From Fen-1254 sp963769605 (GTDB lineage Bacteria; Bacteroidota; Ignavibacteria; UBA10030), in contig CAVYML010000004.1 in NCBI GenBank assembly GCA_963769605.1, positions 62,001 to 126,000 of the forward strand: a stretch of 64,000 bases of DNA, read 5' to 3'. Positions 1 through 8,745 of the stretch are shown here, one piece after another. The notes beneath the pieces were generated by a model that worked only from the letters and a program-made list of their open reading frames with translations, was not told the DNA's origin and did no database searches. Made by a program: the position numbers and the translations under genes. The stretch's first letter is position 1; every line of letters starts with the position of its first letter.

Positions 1-1
1 C

Positions 2-1807
2 GGAGAATCTGTCGCTGAGCAGGAGCAAGAAGCGCGCGACAATGCATTAAAACAGCTTATTGAACAGATTGCCGTGAAAGTTTCTTCTTTTAACGATAGA
101 GAACTTGTAGAAAATAACGGCGACCTGAAAGATACCTATCGAAGCATCCTTAAAACATATTCAAATGCCACGTTGAAAAATGTTCAGTCTATCAAGCGCC
201 AAACAGACAAGGGAATAGAGGTCTTTTGTTACATTTCAAAAGACGAAGTTGTTAAAATATTTGAAGAACGAAAGGCCCTCGTCAGGCAAATATACGAGAA
301 AGGAAAAGAGTGTGAATCCGATGGCGATATTTCCGATGCTCTTAAGTATTATTACTTTTCCATTATACTAATGAATTCTATTCCTGAAAAAGATATTGAA
401 GAGCAGTCAAAAAATCTTATCGTTGAAATTCCCGCCAGAATCAATACGATTATATCGTATACAAAATTCTCGCTGAATACGGATAATAAATTATCGGAAA
501 AAGAACGTGAGATTCAATTCCGGATCAATTCGTTCGGCAAGCCGGTTCAGCAATTGGATTTTTCCTTCTGGGATGGAGCATCTCAAGTGAGTGTAAAGGC
601 GGTAGATGGCGTGGGGGCGTTTCGTTTATACAGCGGAAGCGCTTCTTTTGATAAACTGAATATAGAAATAAAATATAATTACTACGAATCCCGTGATGAA
701 ATAAGTGAAGTGGCTGATTTGTGGGGTTTGGTAGTCAAGCCGTCATTTAAAAACAGTCAAATGGTAAGTTTGATAAAGGGATCTGTTGTTCAAGAATCTT
801 CGCTGCCGGACTCATCTGAATCGAAAGAGAAGGATAAACAAAGTACCGCAGCAGAAGAAAAAGCAAATTCGGCTGTGAAGATAGAATCCGCCGGAAATGG
901 GCATACTTTTCAAAAGTATTCGCTTGAGATAATAAACAATAACAATTGTCCTGTAGCGGAACAGATAATGAAAGAAACAGAAAAGCTTCTTGAAGTGCTG
1001 GACTCGAAAAATGCAGGGATGATACAGACGGCATTCAAGTCGGATAAATTTATTGCAAGCAAGATCGCCGGTTTGGTAAGGTTTAATGCTCCGCAGGTCA
1101 TCCAGGAGCACATTAAAGCCGATATTAACAAAACTATTACCGGCTGGGAATTGCGCAGAATTCGTGTACTGACATATTATCCTACCCTTAACCGGCAGGC
1201 AGGGGAGTACTTAATCCTTGATTTTGATACAACCGGCAAACTTAATGATGTCAATTTTGGTCTTTATGATCAGCTTTATACGCAATTTGTAAAGCAGGGC
1301 GAGTATGGAAATGATTGGGGAAATCGTCAGGTTATCGTGAAATTTGTCGAACGGTATCGTACTGCATATCTTACGCGCAATATGGCAATGCTCGATTCCC
1401 TTTTTGCAGATGAAGCAGTGATTATTATCGGACGCGAACTGAAGAAAGGCAGGAAGCGGGATGATTTTCAATATGCAAAGCTGAATGACGCCCAGCCCGA
1501 TTACAGCTACACGCAATACACAAAAAAAGAATATCTGAAAAACCAGAAAAAAGCTTTCGAGAATCAAAAAGACCTGTTTCTGGGATTTTCGAGTTTTAAA
1601 ATCAGCCGTAAAAATGATTCCGATGGTACATACGGGCTCAGTATGAAACAGAATTATACTTCATCGGGTTATGCAGATGAAGGTCATCTTTTTTTACTTG
1701 TTGATTTTCAACAAGCGCAGCCGCAGATTTATGTGCGCTCGTGGCAGCCGCACGAATGGAACGAAGACGCAATCATTAAATTGGCAAATTTTAAATTGAA
1801 TAAATAA
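2..1807 (+). CDS. LPP20-like exported protein with C-terminal NTF2-like domain (5' end outside window)
   Basis: The reading frame is open from the first bases of the window, so the true start lies upstream; the GTG at 74 is internal. The first ~30 visible residues (ARDNALKQLIEQIAVKVSS) match the pattern of LPP20-type domains, in which an Ala-rich helix is followed by an amphipathic I-x-V-x-V strand. The middle, about residues 110-250 counted from the GTG, is beta-rich, followed by a charged Ser/Glu/Lys linker (about 255-285). The last ~150 residues begin FVERYRTAYLTRN and continue LDSLFADEAVIIIG, which resembles the NTF2/SnoaL cone fold. The gene leads a co-directional run ending at 7996 that contains two further LPP20-like proteins. 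Molecular function is unknown; a structural or envelope-sensing role is inference from context. Confidence 0.6.
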   Translation, partial: GESVAEQEQEARDNALKQLIEQIAVKVSSFNDRELVENNGDLKDTYRSILKTYSNATLKNVQSIKRQTDKGIEVFCYISKDEVVKIFEERKALVRQIYEKGKECESDGDISDALKYYYFSIILMNSIPEKDIEEQSKNLIVEIPARINTIISYTKFSLNTDNKLSEKEREIQFRINSFGKPVQQLDFSFWDGASQVSVKAVDGVGAFRLYSGSASFDKLNIEIKYNYYESRDEISEVADLWGLVVKPSFKNSQMVSLIKGSVVQESSLPDSSESKEKDKQSTAAEEKANSAVKIESAGNGHTFQKYSLEIINNNNCPVAEQIMKETEKLLEVLDSKNAGMIQTAFKSDKFIASKIAGLVRFNAPQVIQEHIKADINKTITGWELRRIRVLTYYPTLNRQAGEYLILDFDTTGKLNDVNFGLYDQLYTQFVKQGEYGNDWGNRQVIVKFVERYRTAYLTRNMAMLDSLFADEAVIIIGRELKKGRKRDDFQYAKLNDAQPDYSYTQYTKKEYLKNQKKAFENQKDLFLGFSSFKISRKNDSDGTYGLSMKQNYTSSGYADEGHLFLLVDFQQAQPQIYVRSWQPHEWNEDAIIKLANFKLNK

Positions 1808-1938
1808 TGGCAATAACTCAGCTTAAAAATGAAAGTTCAGAATCCCGCTTCAGGAAAAGCGTCTCCCTTTTATATAAAAGCGTTGGAGACTAAAAATGGA
1901 CCATATCAATGTGATTCCAATTTAGGGGGGATTTAAAA

Positions 1939-1983
1939 ATGAGTAAAAAACAATTGACTCAAAGTATGCTGGGTTTCAAATGA
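1939..1983 (+). other. possible 14-codon leader ORF with strong Shine-Dalgarno
   Basis: An ATG at 1939 lies 8 bases after a run of six G (1925-1930) and opens a 14-residue frame (MSKKQLTQSMLGFK) that ends at 1983, 49 bases before the next gene. An imperfect hairpin (GTCTCC ... GGAGAC around 1859-1891) lies upstream. It may be a translated leader for the 2033 gene, or chance. No homologue is recognised. Confidence 0.2.
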
Positions 1984-2032
1984 TGATAACTTCAAGGTTG
2001 ATAAAAATCTTTTCAATTCATAAAAGCCAGCA

Positions 2033-4162
2033 ATGAAATACTTACTGCATTTTCAATTGACATTTTTCCTGTTTTTCCAGTTTCCTGCGCTTTCTCAACA
2101 ACTTTCACAGATGAGTGTTGTGGGAAAAGCAGAGTTTCAGATAAGTGAACTTATCTCAAAAGAAGTTCTGGATGCAAACGGCGAGATTTGTGCGGGGCTT
2201 ATTATTGCAACGGATTTGGATGGACTGAAGTTCGATTCTTACAACGGTATTGTAAAAATGGACGCCGACAAACCGGGAAGATATTTTCTCTTTCTTTCTC
2301 CGGATGAACGAGTGGTAAACGTATACAAAACGGGATATGAACCTCTGAAACTTATTCTTAATGAATGCGGCATATCAAAAATGGAAAGCGGGAAAGTATG
2401 GCAGTTAAAGATAACCGGAGAAAAGAAAGTAACCATTATACCTGTGACAATTCTTGTTGAACCTAATGATGCAGTAATATTTATTGACGGTCAAAACAAG
2501 GGAAGCGAGAGAACTCAGGAAGTAGCGCAAGGCAGACACGAATTGCAAGTGGTAAAAGACGGATTCAAAACATATCTTCAGACAATCGATGTTAATTCAA
2601 AAAATGTTTTATTTAATGTGAAACTGCAGGAAGTGGAGCTTACGCCGGTACAAATATGTTCAAAGCCGACAGATGCGAAAATTATTTTAAACAATACAGA
2701 AAGAGGAATAACGGATAAAGGAATATTTCTTTACCCGGGTGCATACCTATTAAAACTATCGCTTGATGGATATGTTAATATTGATACGCAAATAGTTATA
2801 GAGGAAAATGGGAAAAATATTTACAATTATACTTTAGAGAAGAACAGTGGAATTATTCAATTATCTATTATCCCTCAGGATGCAAAAATATTGTTGAATG
2901 ATGTGGACTATTCCGGAAAGAATAATATTGAATTAATACCCGGCAAATATTCTCTAAATATTGAGCAGTCCGGATATCTGGGGAAAACGGAAGAAATTGA
3001 GATTCTACGAGGCAAGATAATCACAAGGAATTATTTATTAGAAAAAAATACAGGGACGATTCAATTTTCTATCGTCCCTAAGGACGCCAAGATTCTCATA
3101 AATAAAGAAGAGCATGCGAACGAAAAGAGCATAGAACTTGCTCCAGGAAAATACAAAATAGAAATTCAAAGGGAAGGCTATCGCAGCCAAAGCGAAACAA
3201 TCGAACTTGTTCGCGGCACAGCAATCAATCGCAAGTATGATCTTGTTGCAAAGACAGGAACGCTTCAATTTAATGTGACACCTTTAGATGCAAAAGTGAA
3301 ACTGCGATGCAAGGATACGGTTGCGCTCGAATGGACAGGATTAATCCTAGAAAAAGGAATCATAGTCGGAGAATATGAGCTTGAGGTGACTTCTTCCGGC
3401 TATATACCAATGAAGAAGCAGATCAAAATAGAAGAGAATAAAACAATATCAGAAGAGGTGACACTTTCCAAATTGGCAGAAGATAAATTGATAGATAGCA
3501 TGAATACAAGGAATATGGTTTTTGTTGAAGGCGGAACCTTCCAGATGGGAAGCAATGAATATGATGACGAAAAACCGATTCATACCGTAACAATAAAGAA
3601 TTATTTTATCGATAAGTATGAGGTAACAGTAGCTCAATTCAGGATCTATTGCCAGGCCACAGACAAGAAAATGCCGGAGGCGCCCAGATGGGGATGGGTA
3701 GATAATGATCCGGTTGTAAACGTTAGCTGGGAGAATGCTAACTCGTATGCAAAATGGGCAGGGAAACGCCTGCCAACAGAAGCTGAATGGGAATACGCCG
3801 CGCGCGGCGGAAATAAAAGCAAAGGATATATATTTAGCGGAAGCAATATTGTTAACGTGGTAGCGTGGCAAAGCGGGAACTCCAGTTTTCGGGCTCACAC
3901 TGTGGGTAGTAAGCTTCCAAATGAACTTGGCATTTATGATATGAGCGGAAATGTATGGGAATGGTGCTCGGATTGGTATGATCCAAATTATTATAAAAAT
4001 AGTTCCCATGATAATCCCCAAGGATCACATATTGGCGATTGCCATGTATTGCGAGGCGGGTCTTGGTTCGAGTTTTCCAATATATTTTGTCGGGTGTCGG
4101 CCCGTCAGAGCTGTCAAATTAATAATCTCGACATCATCGGCTTTCGTTGTGTTCAGGAATAA
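2033..4162 (+). CDS. secreted PEGA-repeat protein with C-terminal formylglycine-generating-enzyme-like (SUMF1/FGE) domain
   Basis: A 22-residue signal peptide (hydrophobic core LTFFLFFQFPALS) is followed by a poorly conserved domain, then about five tandem ~70-residue PEGA-type beta modules (residues ~140-480) with the recurring pattern P-x-DAKI-x-(I/L)N ... PGKY. From about residue 490 there is a complete FGE-sulfatase-type domain: FVEGGTFQMGS, the D-x-YEVT-x-AQF block, NVSWENANSYAKWAGKRLPTEAEWEYAARGG, GNVWEW and VLRGGSW. FGE-fold domains convert sulfatase Cys to formylglycine or, more often in such mosaic proteins, act as binding or sulfoxide-synthase-like modules; I cannot assign an activity. 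The PEGA repeats probably form a rod that presents the domain at the cell surface. It is the second gene of the 0-8 kb run, 225 bases after the preceding stop. Confidence 0.8.
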   Translation: MKYLLHFQLTFFLFFQFPALSQQLSQMSVVGKAEFQISELISKEVLDANGEICAGLIIATDLDGLKFDSYNGIVKMDADKPGRYFLFLSPDERVVNVYKTGYEPLKLILNECGISKMESGKVWQLKITGEKKVTIIPVTILVEPNDAVIFIDGQNKGSERTQEVAQGRHELQVVKDGFKTYLQTIDVNSKNVLFNVKLQEVELTPVQICSKPTDAKIILNNTERGITDKGIFLYPGAYLLKLSLDGYVNIDTQIVIEENGKNIYNYTLEKNSGIIQLSIIPQDAKILLNDVDYSGKNNIELIPGKYSLNIEQSGYLGKTEEIEILRGKIITRNYLLEKNTGTIQFSIVPKDAKILINKEEHANEKSIELAPGKYKIEIQREGYRSQSETIELVRGTAINRKYDLVAKTGTLQFNVTPLDAKVKLRCKDTVALEWTGLILEKGIIVGEYELEVTSSGYIPMKKQIKIEENKTISEEVTLSKLAEDKLIDSMNTRNMVFVEGGTFQMGSNEYDDEKPIHTVTIKNYFIDKYEVTVAQFRIYCQATDKKMPEAPRWGWVDNDPVVNVSWENANSYAKWAGKRLPTEAEWEYAARGGNKSKGYIFSGSNIVNVVAWQSGNSSFRAHTVGSKLPNELGIYDMSGNVWEWCSDWYDPNYYKNSSHDNPQGSHIGDCHVLRGGSWFEFSNIFCRVSARQSCQINNLDIIGFRCVQE

Positions 4163-4261
4163 TGCTTTTGCAATCATACAATATTGAACAAAATATATTC
4201 AAGAAAATAAAAGCTTCATAAGCTTTAAACGATATTGGAAATAATCAAAGAGGGATTGAGT

Positions 4262-5758
4262 ATGGAAAAATCATATTGGTCGCTGTGTTTTGCCATGCTT
4301 GTTTTATTCTCTTACACTCTCTTTGCCCAGGATGATGAGGAATTCAAGAAATGGAGTAAAGATCAGGATAAACAATATCAGGAATATCTCAGCAAAGAAG
4401 ACCAACAGTTTTTGGATTATATGGCCAAGGAATGGAAAGAATATCAAGCCTCTCAAGGCTTGAAACTCTTTGACAAACCTGAACCTAAAACGCAGCCGTT
4501 CGTATCCAATCCGATAAAAAAAGAAGAACCTAAATTTATTCCGCCAAAGCTTGAAGAACCCAAAACTATTGCGCCTCAAGAAAAAATGCCGATAGAACCG
4601 TCAACTCAGCCTGTTATCGAACAACCCAAGGGGCCGGAATTGTCAAACACATCATTTGTGCTGCTCAATTATTTCGAAGTTCCTATTGTTTTAGATATTC
4701 CTCCCGCCCTTAAAAATTATCAAATGAGCGGCAATATCGATAAAGAGGCCGTACGTTCCTTTTATGAAGCATGCTCAAAGATAGATTGCGACAAAATGTT
4801 GATGGAAATTCGACAGAAAGAGAAAGAAATGAAAGTTGGCGATTGGGGAACAGCCGTTCTTGCGGATCAGGTTGGTCATAAGGTCTTTGCCGGGAAAGAA
4901 AATCAGGCACGGCTTCTTACCTGGTATCTTTTGCTGCGTCTGGGGTTTGATGCAAAAGTCGGATATACAAAGAATAATAATGTCTATTTGTTATTCCCGT
5001 CCCGACAGCATCTCTATGCTTTGCAATATTACTCATTGCCGCCATCTAACAATCGATACTATGTGTTTCCGGTAAATAATCAGTCCACTCAGATGGGAGA
5101 AGGTGTATTCACATACGAAGGGAGTCATCCGCAAGCAACTGCATCTTTGGATTTTGTAATTCATAAGACTCCGGTTTTTAAAGAAAAAATAGGGGAAAGG
5201 CTGCTTTGTTTTACTTATAATGATGTTGAATATAAAATTCCCGTTCAGTATAACGCAGACGCTGTTGAATATGTCTTAAACTATCCCCAGGTCGATTTTG
5301 AGGCATATTTTGATTCAGCGCCGTCACGGGAGGCAGCTAAGAGTCTCCAGGACGCATTGCAGCCGTATTTAAAGGGAAGGACAGAAGAGGATAGGGTGAA
5401 TTTTCTTCTGCGATTTGTTCAAACCGCGTTCCAATATAAGATAGATGAAGAAATATTCGGCAAAGAGAAGCCGCTGTTTCCGGATGAGACAATTTATTAT
5501 CCATATTCCAATTGTAAAGATAGAGCCTTTCTTTTTGCATATTTAGTGCGCTCATTACTACATCTGGATGTTGTTGGTCTCCATTATCCGAATCATGTAG
5601 CTACTGCTGTACAATTCAACAAAAAATATGAAGGCGATACCATTGACTACGCAGGCAATGTATATACCATTTGCGACCCGACATATATCAATGCAAATCT
5701 TGGCATGTGCATGCCTCAATTTAAAGGAGTTAAACCCGATGTCATTGCAATTCAATAA
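4262..5758 (+). CDS. secreted transglutaminase-like (papain-fold) protein
   Basis: The start is placed at ATG 4262, which has an AAAGAGGG Shine-Dalgarno 7 bases upstream and opens directly into a signal peptide ending LFAQ; a TTG at 4235 would add nine residues. After the signal comes a strongly charged segment rich in Lys, Glu and Gln (residues ~20-80), then a Pro/Glu/Lys linker (to ~130), then a large domain ending in a transglutaminase core. The Cys-His-Asp triad is visible as SNCKDRA (Cys418), PNHVATAV (His445) and ICDPTY (Asp472). Such domains act as proteases, amidases or protein cross-linkers; the substrate is unknown. It lies 99 bases after the PEGA-FGE gene and shares its strand and exported nature. 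Confidence 0.8.
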   Translation: MEKSYWSLCFAMLVLFSYTLFAQDDEEFKKWSKDQDKQYQEYLSKEDQQFLDYMAKEWKEYQASQGLKLFDKPEPKTQPFVSNPIKKEEPKFIPPKLEEPKTIAPQEKMPIEPSTQPVIEQPKGPELSNTSFVLLNYFEVPIVLDIPPALKNYQMSGNIDKEAVRSFYEACSKIDCDKMLMEIRQKEKEMKVGDWGTAVLADQVGHKVFAGKENQARLLTWYLLLRLGFDAKVGYTKNNNVYLLFPSRQHLYALQYYSLPPSNNRYYVFPVNNQSTQMGEGVFTYEGSHPQATASLDFVIHKTPVFKEKIGERLLCFTYNDVEYKIPVQYNADAVEYVLNYPQVDFEAYFDSAPSREAAKSLQDALQPYLKGRTEEDRVNFLLRFVQTAFQYKIDEEIFGKEKPLFPDETIYYPYSNCKDRAFLFAYLVRSLLHLDVVGLHYPNHVATAVQFNKKYEGDTIDYAGNVYTICDPTYINANLGMCMPQFKGVKPDVIAIQ

Positions 5759-5790
5759 TTGCTCAGAGTATTTTGAATTATTATATTTTG

Positions 5791-5833
5791 CAGCCGCGGG
5801 CGGCTCGCCCGCCTTTGGAGGGTTGACCGCGGA
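5791..5833. repeat. GC-rich palindromic intergenic repeat
   Basis: The 43 bases contain GCGGGC (5796-5801) and GCCCGC (5807-5812) as a stem with a five-base loop, and two copies of CCGCGG (5794-5799 and 5827-5832). The composition differs sharply from the AT-rich flanks. It could act as a mRNA-stabilising stem between the two genes; it has no T-tract, so it is not a classical terminator. Confidence 0.45.
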
Positions 5834-5866
5834 AAATAGTCGGGAAAATTAGATAACGGAGGAATC

Positions 5867-6646
5867 ATGATTTCGCGCATAGGAATATGGGGAATCCTGT
5901 GTTTTTTTCTCACTTGCAACACAATGAGTCAAAATAAACAGGATACAGATATTCGTGAAAAAGTTCAGGATGCAATGACGGAATTAGATACGGAAACATT
6001 GCCGTTGCGATTCCTCGATGCTTTAACTGGAAAAGGGATCCCGCGTGCCGCCGTCGAAGTGAAAGGCATAGGTAGATATGAAACAAATGGAGAAGGAATT
6101 ATGGCATTCGCTCCTGACCAATTAAATGCCGTTTATCAAGTTGCATTCAAGGCGGAAGGATATATTAGCTCTGAGTTTTCGGTCGAGGTGCAGGCAGGAA
6201 CGATTATTGCAAACCGCTATTCCATTTCTCCGGAACTTGGCGTTCATCAACTGCGCGTGGTTGTAGATTGGGGTAAGAATCCCCCTGATCTTGATGCACA
6301 TTTGGTAAAGGAAGGCAGCTACCATATTTCATTTAGAAACATGCGAACATCGACCGATGGAAGTGCGGTCTTGGATCGAGACGCTCAGAATGGATATGGA
6401 CCGGAAACCATTACCGTTTCGGATGTATCTCCAACAGACCTCTATGAATATTATGTCCATAATTATACCGACAGGGACGAGACCCGATCCACACGTCTGT
6501 CTGAATCTCATGCAATTATAAAAATATTTGGCGAAGGGAAATTACTGCGTGTTATTACAGTTCCGGCAAATGTTCCCGGAACAAAATGGGTCGGTTTTCG
6601 TATCGCTAACGGAAAGATTGTAGAAATCAATACAGTAACTAACTAA
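5867..6646 (+). CDS. exported YfaP-like protein with carboxypeptidase-regulatory-like domain
   Basis: ATG 5867 has GGAGG 4 bases upstream. Residues 1-22 form a signal peptide (LCFFLTCNTMS). Residues ~45-110 resemble a carboxypeptidase regulatory / transthyretin-like beta domain (FLDALTGKGIPRAAVEV ... VQAGTI). From ~125 on there is a segment with VVDWG-x-NPPDLDAHLV, the aspartate-rich signature seen in YfaP/DUF2135-type proteins, continuing to VTVSDV-like strands and a GTKWVGF motif. The biochemical role of YfaP proteins is not established. It sits between the transglutaminase-like gene and a lipoprotein gene in the same strand and probably the same transcript. Confidence 0.6.
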   Translation: MISRIGIWGILCFFLTCNTMSQNKQDTDIREKVQDAMTELDTETLPLRFLDALTGKGIPRAAVEVKGIGRYETNGEGIMAFAPDQLNAVYQVAFKAEGYISSEFSVEVQAGTIIANRYSISPELGVHQLRVVVDWGKNPPDLDAHLVKEGSYHISFRNMRTSTDGSAVLDRDAQNGYGPETITVSDVSPTDLYEYYVHNYTDRDETRSTRLSESHAIIKIFGEGKLLRVITVPANVPGTKWVGFRIANGKIVEINTVTN

Positions 6647-6700
6647 TCAAACGGATATTGAACAATGTTCATATCCACATTACATATCATTGGAGGATAT

Positions 6701-7264
6701 ATGAAACAGACTTATCTTTTCACAATATTAGTTTTGGTCCTATTTCTTGTCGGATGCGGAGGCCCAAAAGGAATGCAGCAAGCAGATACCGGTGATATTC
6801 CGGCGTGGTTTACGAATGTTCCATCTGATCCGAATTATCTCTTCTCAGCTAAAACTGCGACATCACAGGACATGCAATTGGCCATCGACAAATCATCAAC
6901 TGATTGTCGGGCAGATATTGCAACGCAATTAGAGGTAAAGGTCAATAATTTGACAAAGAAATTCGCAGAAGAAACCGGCAGCGGAAATGATGCTAATTTG
7001 CTGCAATACTTCAGTTCGACAACTAAGACCGTGGTTTCTAATACACTCACAGGAACAAAGATAAAAGAACAAAAATTAGTTAAAGATGGAACAATGTGGA
7101 GAGCATACGTTCTCATACAGTACCCATTAGGTGCAGCAAATGAAGCGTTAGTACAGCAGATTAAAAAGAATCAAGATATGTACACTAAGTTCCAGGCTTC
7201 GAAAAGCTTCAAGGAGCTGGACGACGAAGTAAACAAACTCGATGAATCAAAAAAACCGCAATAA
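6701..7264 (+). CDS. LPP20-like lipoprotein
   Basis: The start is placed at ATG 6701, which has GGAGG (6692-6696) four bases upstream and begins a lipoprotein signal peptide ending in the lipobox LVGC (Cys19). The ATG at 6665 would put an unlikely extension before it. After the lipid anchor, residues ~30-130 match the LPP20 pattern: PAWFTNVP, then an Asp/Ala-rich helix (AIDKSSTDCRADIATQLEVKVNNL). The C-terminal helix is charged. It is likely anchored in the outer membrane. The gene ends three bases before the next, so the two are co-transcribed. Confidence 0.7.
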   Translation: MKQTYLFTILVLVLFLVGCGGPKGMQQADTGDIPAWFTNVPSDPNYLFSAKTATSQDMQLAIDKSSTDCRADIATQLEVKVNNLTKKFAEETGSGNDANLLQYFSSTTKTVVSNTLTGTKIKEQKLVKDGTMWRAYVLIQYPLGAANEALVQQIKKNQDMYTKFQASKSFKELDDEVNKLDESKKPQ

Positions 7265-7267
7265 CTC

Positions 7268-7996
7268 ATGCGGGTCTTTACTCTTTGCCTGGTGATCCGA
7301 ATATGTTTTTTTGCCGGGGTATGCTTCTCGCAGGAATATCCACGGTGGTTTCTCCATCAAGGTGAGTTAAAAGGTTCAGACTTTGCGATTGGCTATGCAA
7401 ATGCATCGGGATTGTCCGATTCTTCAAAATCCTACGCTCGCATAAATGCAAAGGAAAATGCGCTCATTTATCGTGGAGTGAACATCTCCGGCGGAGAACT
7501 GTTTTGGTCGACAGAAGGAGGTACTTACTGGTTGGGGACAAATGTGATTGAGAAAGTGATCCCTGAACGGGAAACATTTGTCCCTAAATTAAAATTGCTT
7601 GAATTGTATGAATCGATAAAACTATCAATTGTTTTAATAGGTGATTCTGAAAATGTTATCCCTTTAGAAATGAATCAAGTAATCAAACCATCACAGGCTG
7701 CACCAGCATGGATTGAATCAATACCGACTGAATCAAAAGCCGTCTATGCTGTAGGAATTGCTCCTGATTACTATTATGAATCGAGTTCATGGCAGGAGGC
7801 TGAGCGGGTAATGAGAAAAAATCTGGCTCGCTCATTTTTTGTTTCGATAAAGATGCTTGGGAAAAAAGATATCAATGAAGGTCAAAGTATGAAGAAAACA
7901 GAAGTAAATATTGACCTGTATAATATTCTTGTCGTGGAACGATGGTGGGATATGGAAAATCGTATTTATTATGTTTTAGGAAAAATCGAGTTATAA
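7268..7996 (+). CDS. exported protein with two LPP20-like modules
   Basis: The 242-residue product starts with a signal peptide ending CFS. It contains two related segments: YPRWFLHQGELKGSDFAIGYAN (about 23-45) and PAWIESIPTESKAVYAVGIA (about 146-166), each an LPP20-type 'PxWf...' opening followed by a helix with spaced Ala residues (SYARINAKENALIYR; WQEAERVMRKNLARSFF). The spacing to the upstream lipoprotein is only three bases. It is the last gene of the 0-8 kb run; a 39-base hairpin (8004-8042) follows it. Function unknown. Confidence 0.6.
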   Translation: MRVFTLCLVIRICFFAGVCFSQEYPRWFLHQGELKGSDFAIGYANASGLSDSSKSYARINAKENALIYRGVNISGGELFWSTEGGTYWLGTNVIEKVIPERETFVPKLKLLELYESIKLSIVLIGDSENVIPLEMNQVIKPSQAAPAWIESIPTESKAVYAVGIAPDYYYESSSWQEAERVMRKNLARSFFVSIKMLGKKDINEGQSMKKTEVNIDLYNILVVERWWDMENRIYYVLGKIEL

Positions 7997-8003
7997 GAAG
8001 AGT

Positions 8004-8042
8004 GTAAGATGGAGTCCATCTGACAGATGGGCTCCATCTTAC
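8004..8042. repeat. REP-like hairpin, copy 1 (left of RAYT)
   Basis: The arms GTAAGATGGAG and CTCCATCTTAC are perfect 11-bp complements; an inner CCATCT/AGATGG pair closes on a 3-base GAC loop, with one T:G pair between them, giving an 18-bp stem. It lies eight bases before the transposase start and seven bases after the preceding stop codon. A second copy in the same orientation lies at 8603-8651. Confidence 0.85.
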
Positions 8043-8049
8043 AAAATGC

Positions 8050-8598
8050 GTGGATATTACTCCTCAACAATATTATCATATTTACAACCGCTCGAATAAT
8101 TCGGAGGTTGTGTTCAAGTCGGAAGAAAACTATGATTTCTTTCTTTGGAAGTATAAAAAATATTTTTGCAATACTATAGAAATACTGGCGTATTGTCTTA
8201 TGCCAACACATTTTCATCTTTTAGTTTTCATACAATCGAACGATACAATGGTTGTTAAAAATAGGTTCGGAATATTGTTGAGTTCTTACACCAAAGCCAT
8301 CAATAATCAATATAAAAGACATGGAAGCCTTTTCCAGCTTCATACGAAAGCAAAACTTGTCGATTCCGAAAACTATCTTATGACTTTAGCGGCGTATATC
8401 CATCAAAATCCGATACGAGCGGGATTAACAAACAAATTGGAGGATTGGATACACACGAGCTATCGGGATTATATTGGTTTGGCTGACCATGGTTTGATAA
8501 AAAAAGATATAGTGCTGCAGCAGCACGGTTCTGTTGAAGAATTTAAAATCTTCTCAAAGGAATTACTTCTAACAATTGATTCGAAATATTGGATATGA
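8050..8598 (+). CDS. REP-associated tyrosine transposase (RAYT, Y1/IS200-like)
   Basis: The 182-residue protein carries the RAYT/Y1 transposase hallmarks: YYHIYNRSNNSEVVF near the N-terminus, the HUH motif inside LMPTHFHLLV, and downstream LAAYIHQNPIRAGL, the segment that carries the Tyr nucleophile in this family. The start is GTG 8050; an in-frame stop (8005-8007) inside the upstream hairpin limits any extension. Unlike mobile IS200 elements the gene is single-copy here and lacks its own ends; instead both flanks carry the same hairpin, the arrangement known for RAYTs, which are thought to maintain REP sequences. It probably no longer moves itself. Confidence 0.85.
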   Translation: MDITPQQYYHIYNRSNNSEVVFKSEENYDFFLWKYKKYFCNTIEILAYCLMPTHFHLLVFIQSNDTMVVKNRFGILLSSYTKAINNQYKRHGSLFQLHTKAKLVDSENYLMTLAAYIHQNPIRAGLTNKLEDWIHTSYRDYIGLADHGLIKKDIVLQQHGSVEEFKIFSKELLLTIDSKYWI

Positions 8599-8602
8599 AG
8601 CA

Positions 8603-8651
8603 GTAAGATGGAGAAAGATGGAGTCCATCTGTCAGATGGGCTCCATCTTAC
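8603..8651. repeat. REP-like hairpin, copy 2 (right of RAYT)
   Basis: Same hairpin and orientation as 8004-8042, but the loop is GTC instead of GAC and the left arm has a short duplication (AAGATGGAGA followed by AAGATGGAG), so it is 49 bases long. It begins four bases after the RAYT stop. Confidence 0.85.
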
Positions 8652-8745
8652 ATTTAATCTAATATTTGCTTGTATAATGCAATTTTCATACAATAAGGTA
8701 CATCTAATCAAAGAATGATATAACCTCATTCAAAGGAGAAAAATT

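Noticed and set aside
8004..8651. The two REP hairpins as ordinary terminators or as IS200-type ends
   Set aside because: They lack T-tracts and are present in the same orientation on both sides, which fits RAYT-associated REPs better.
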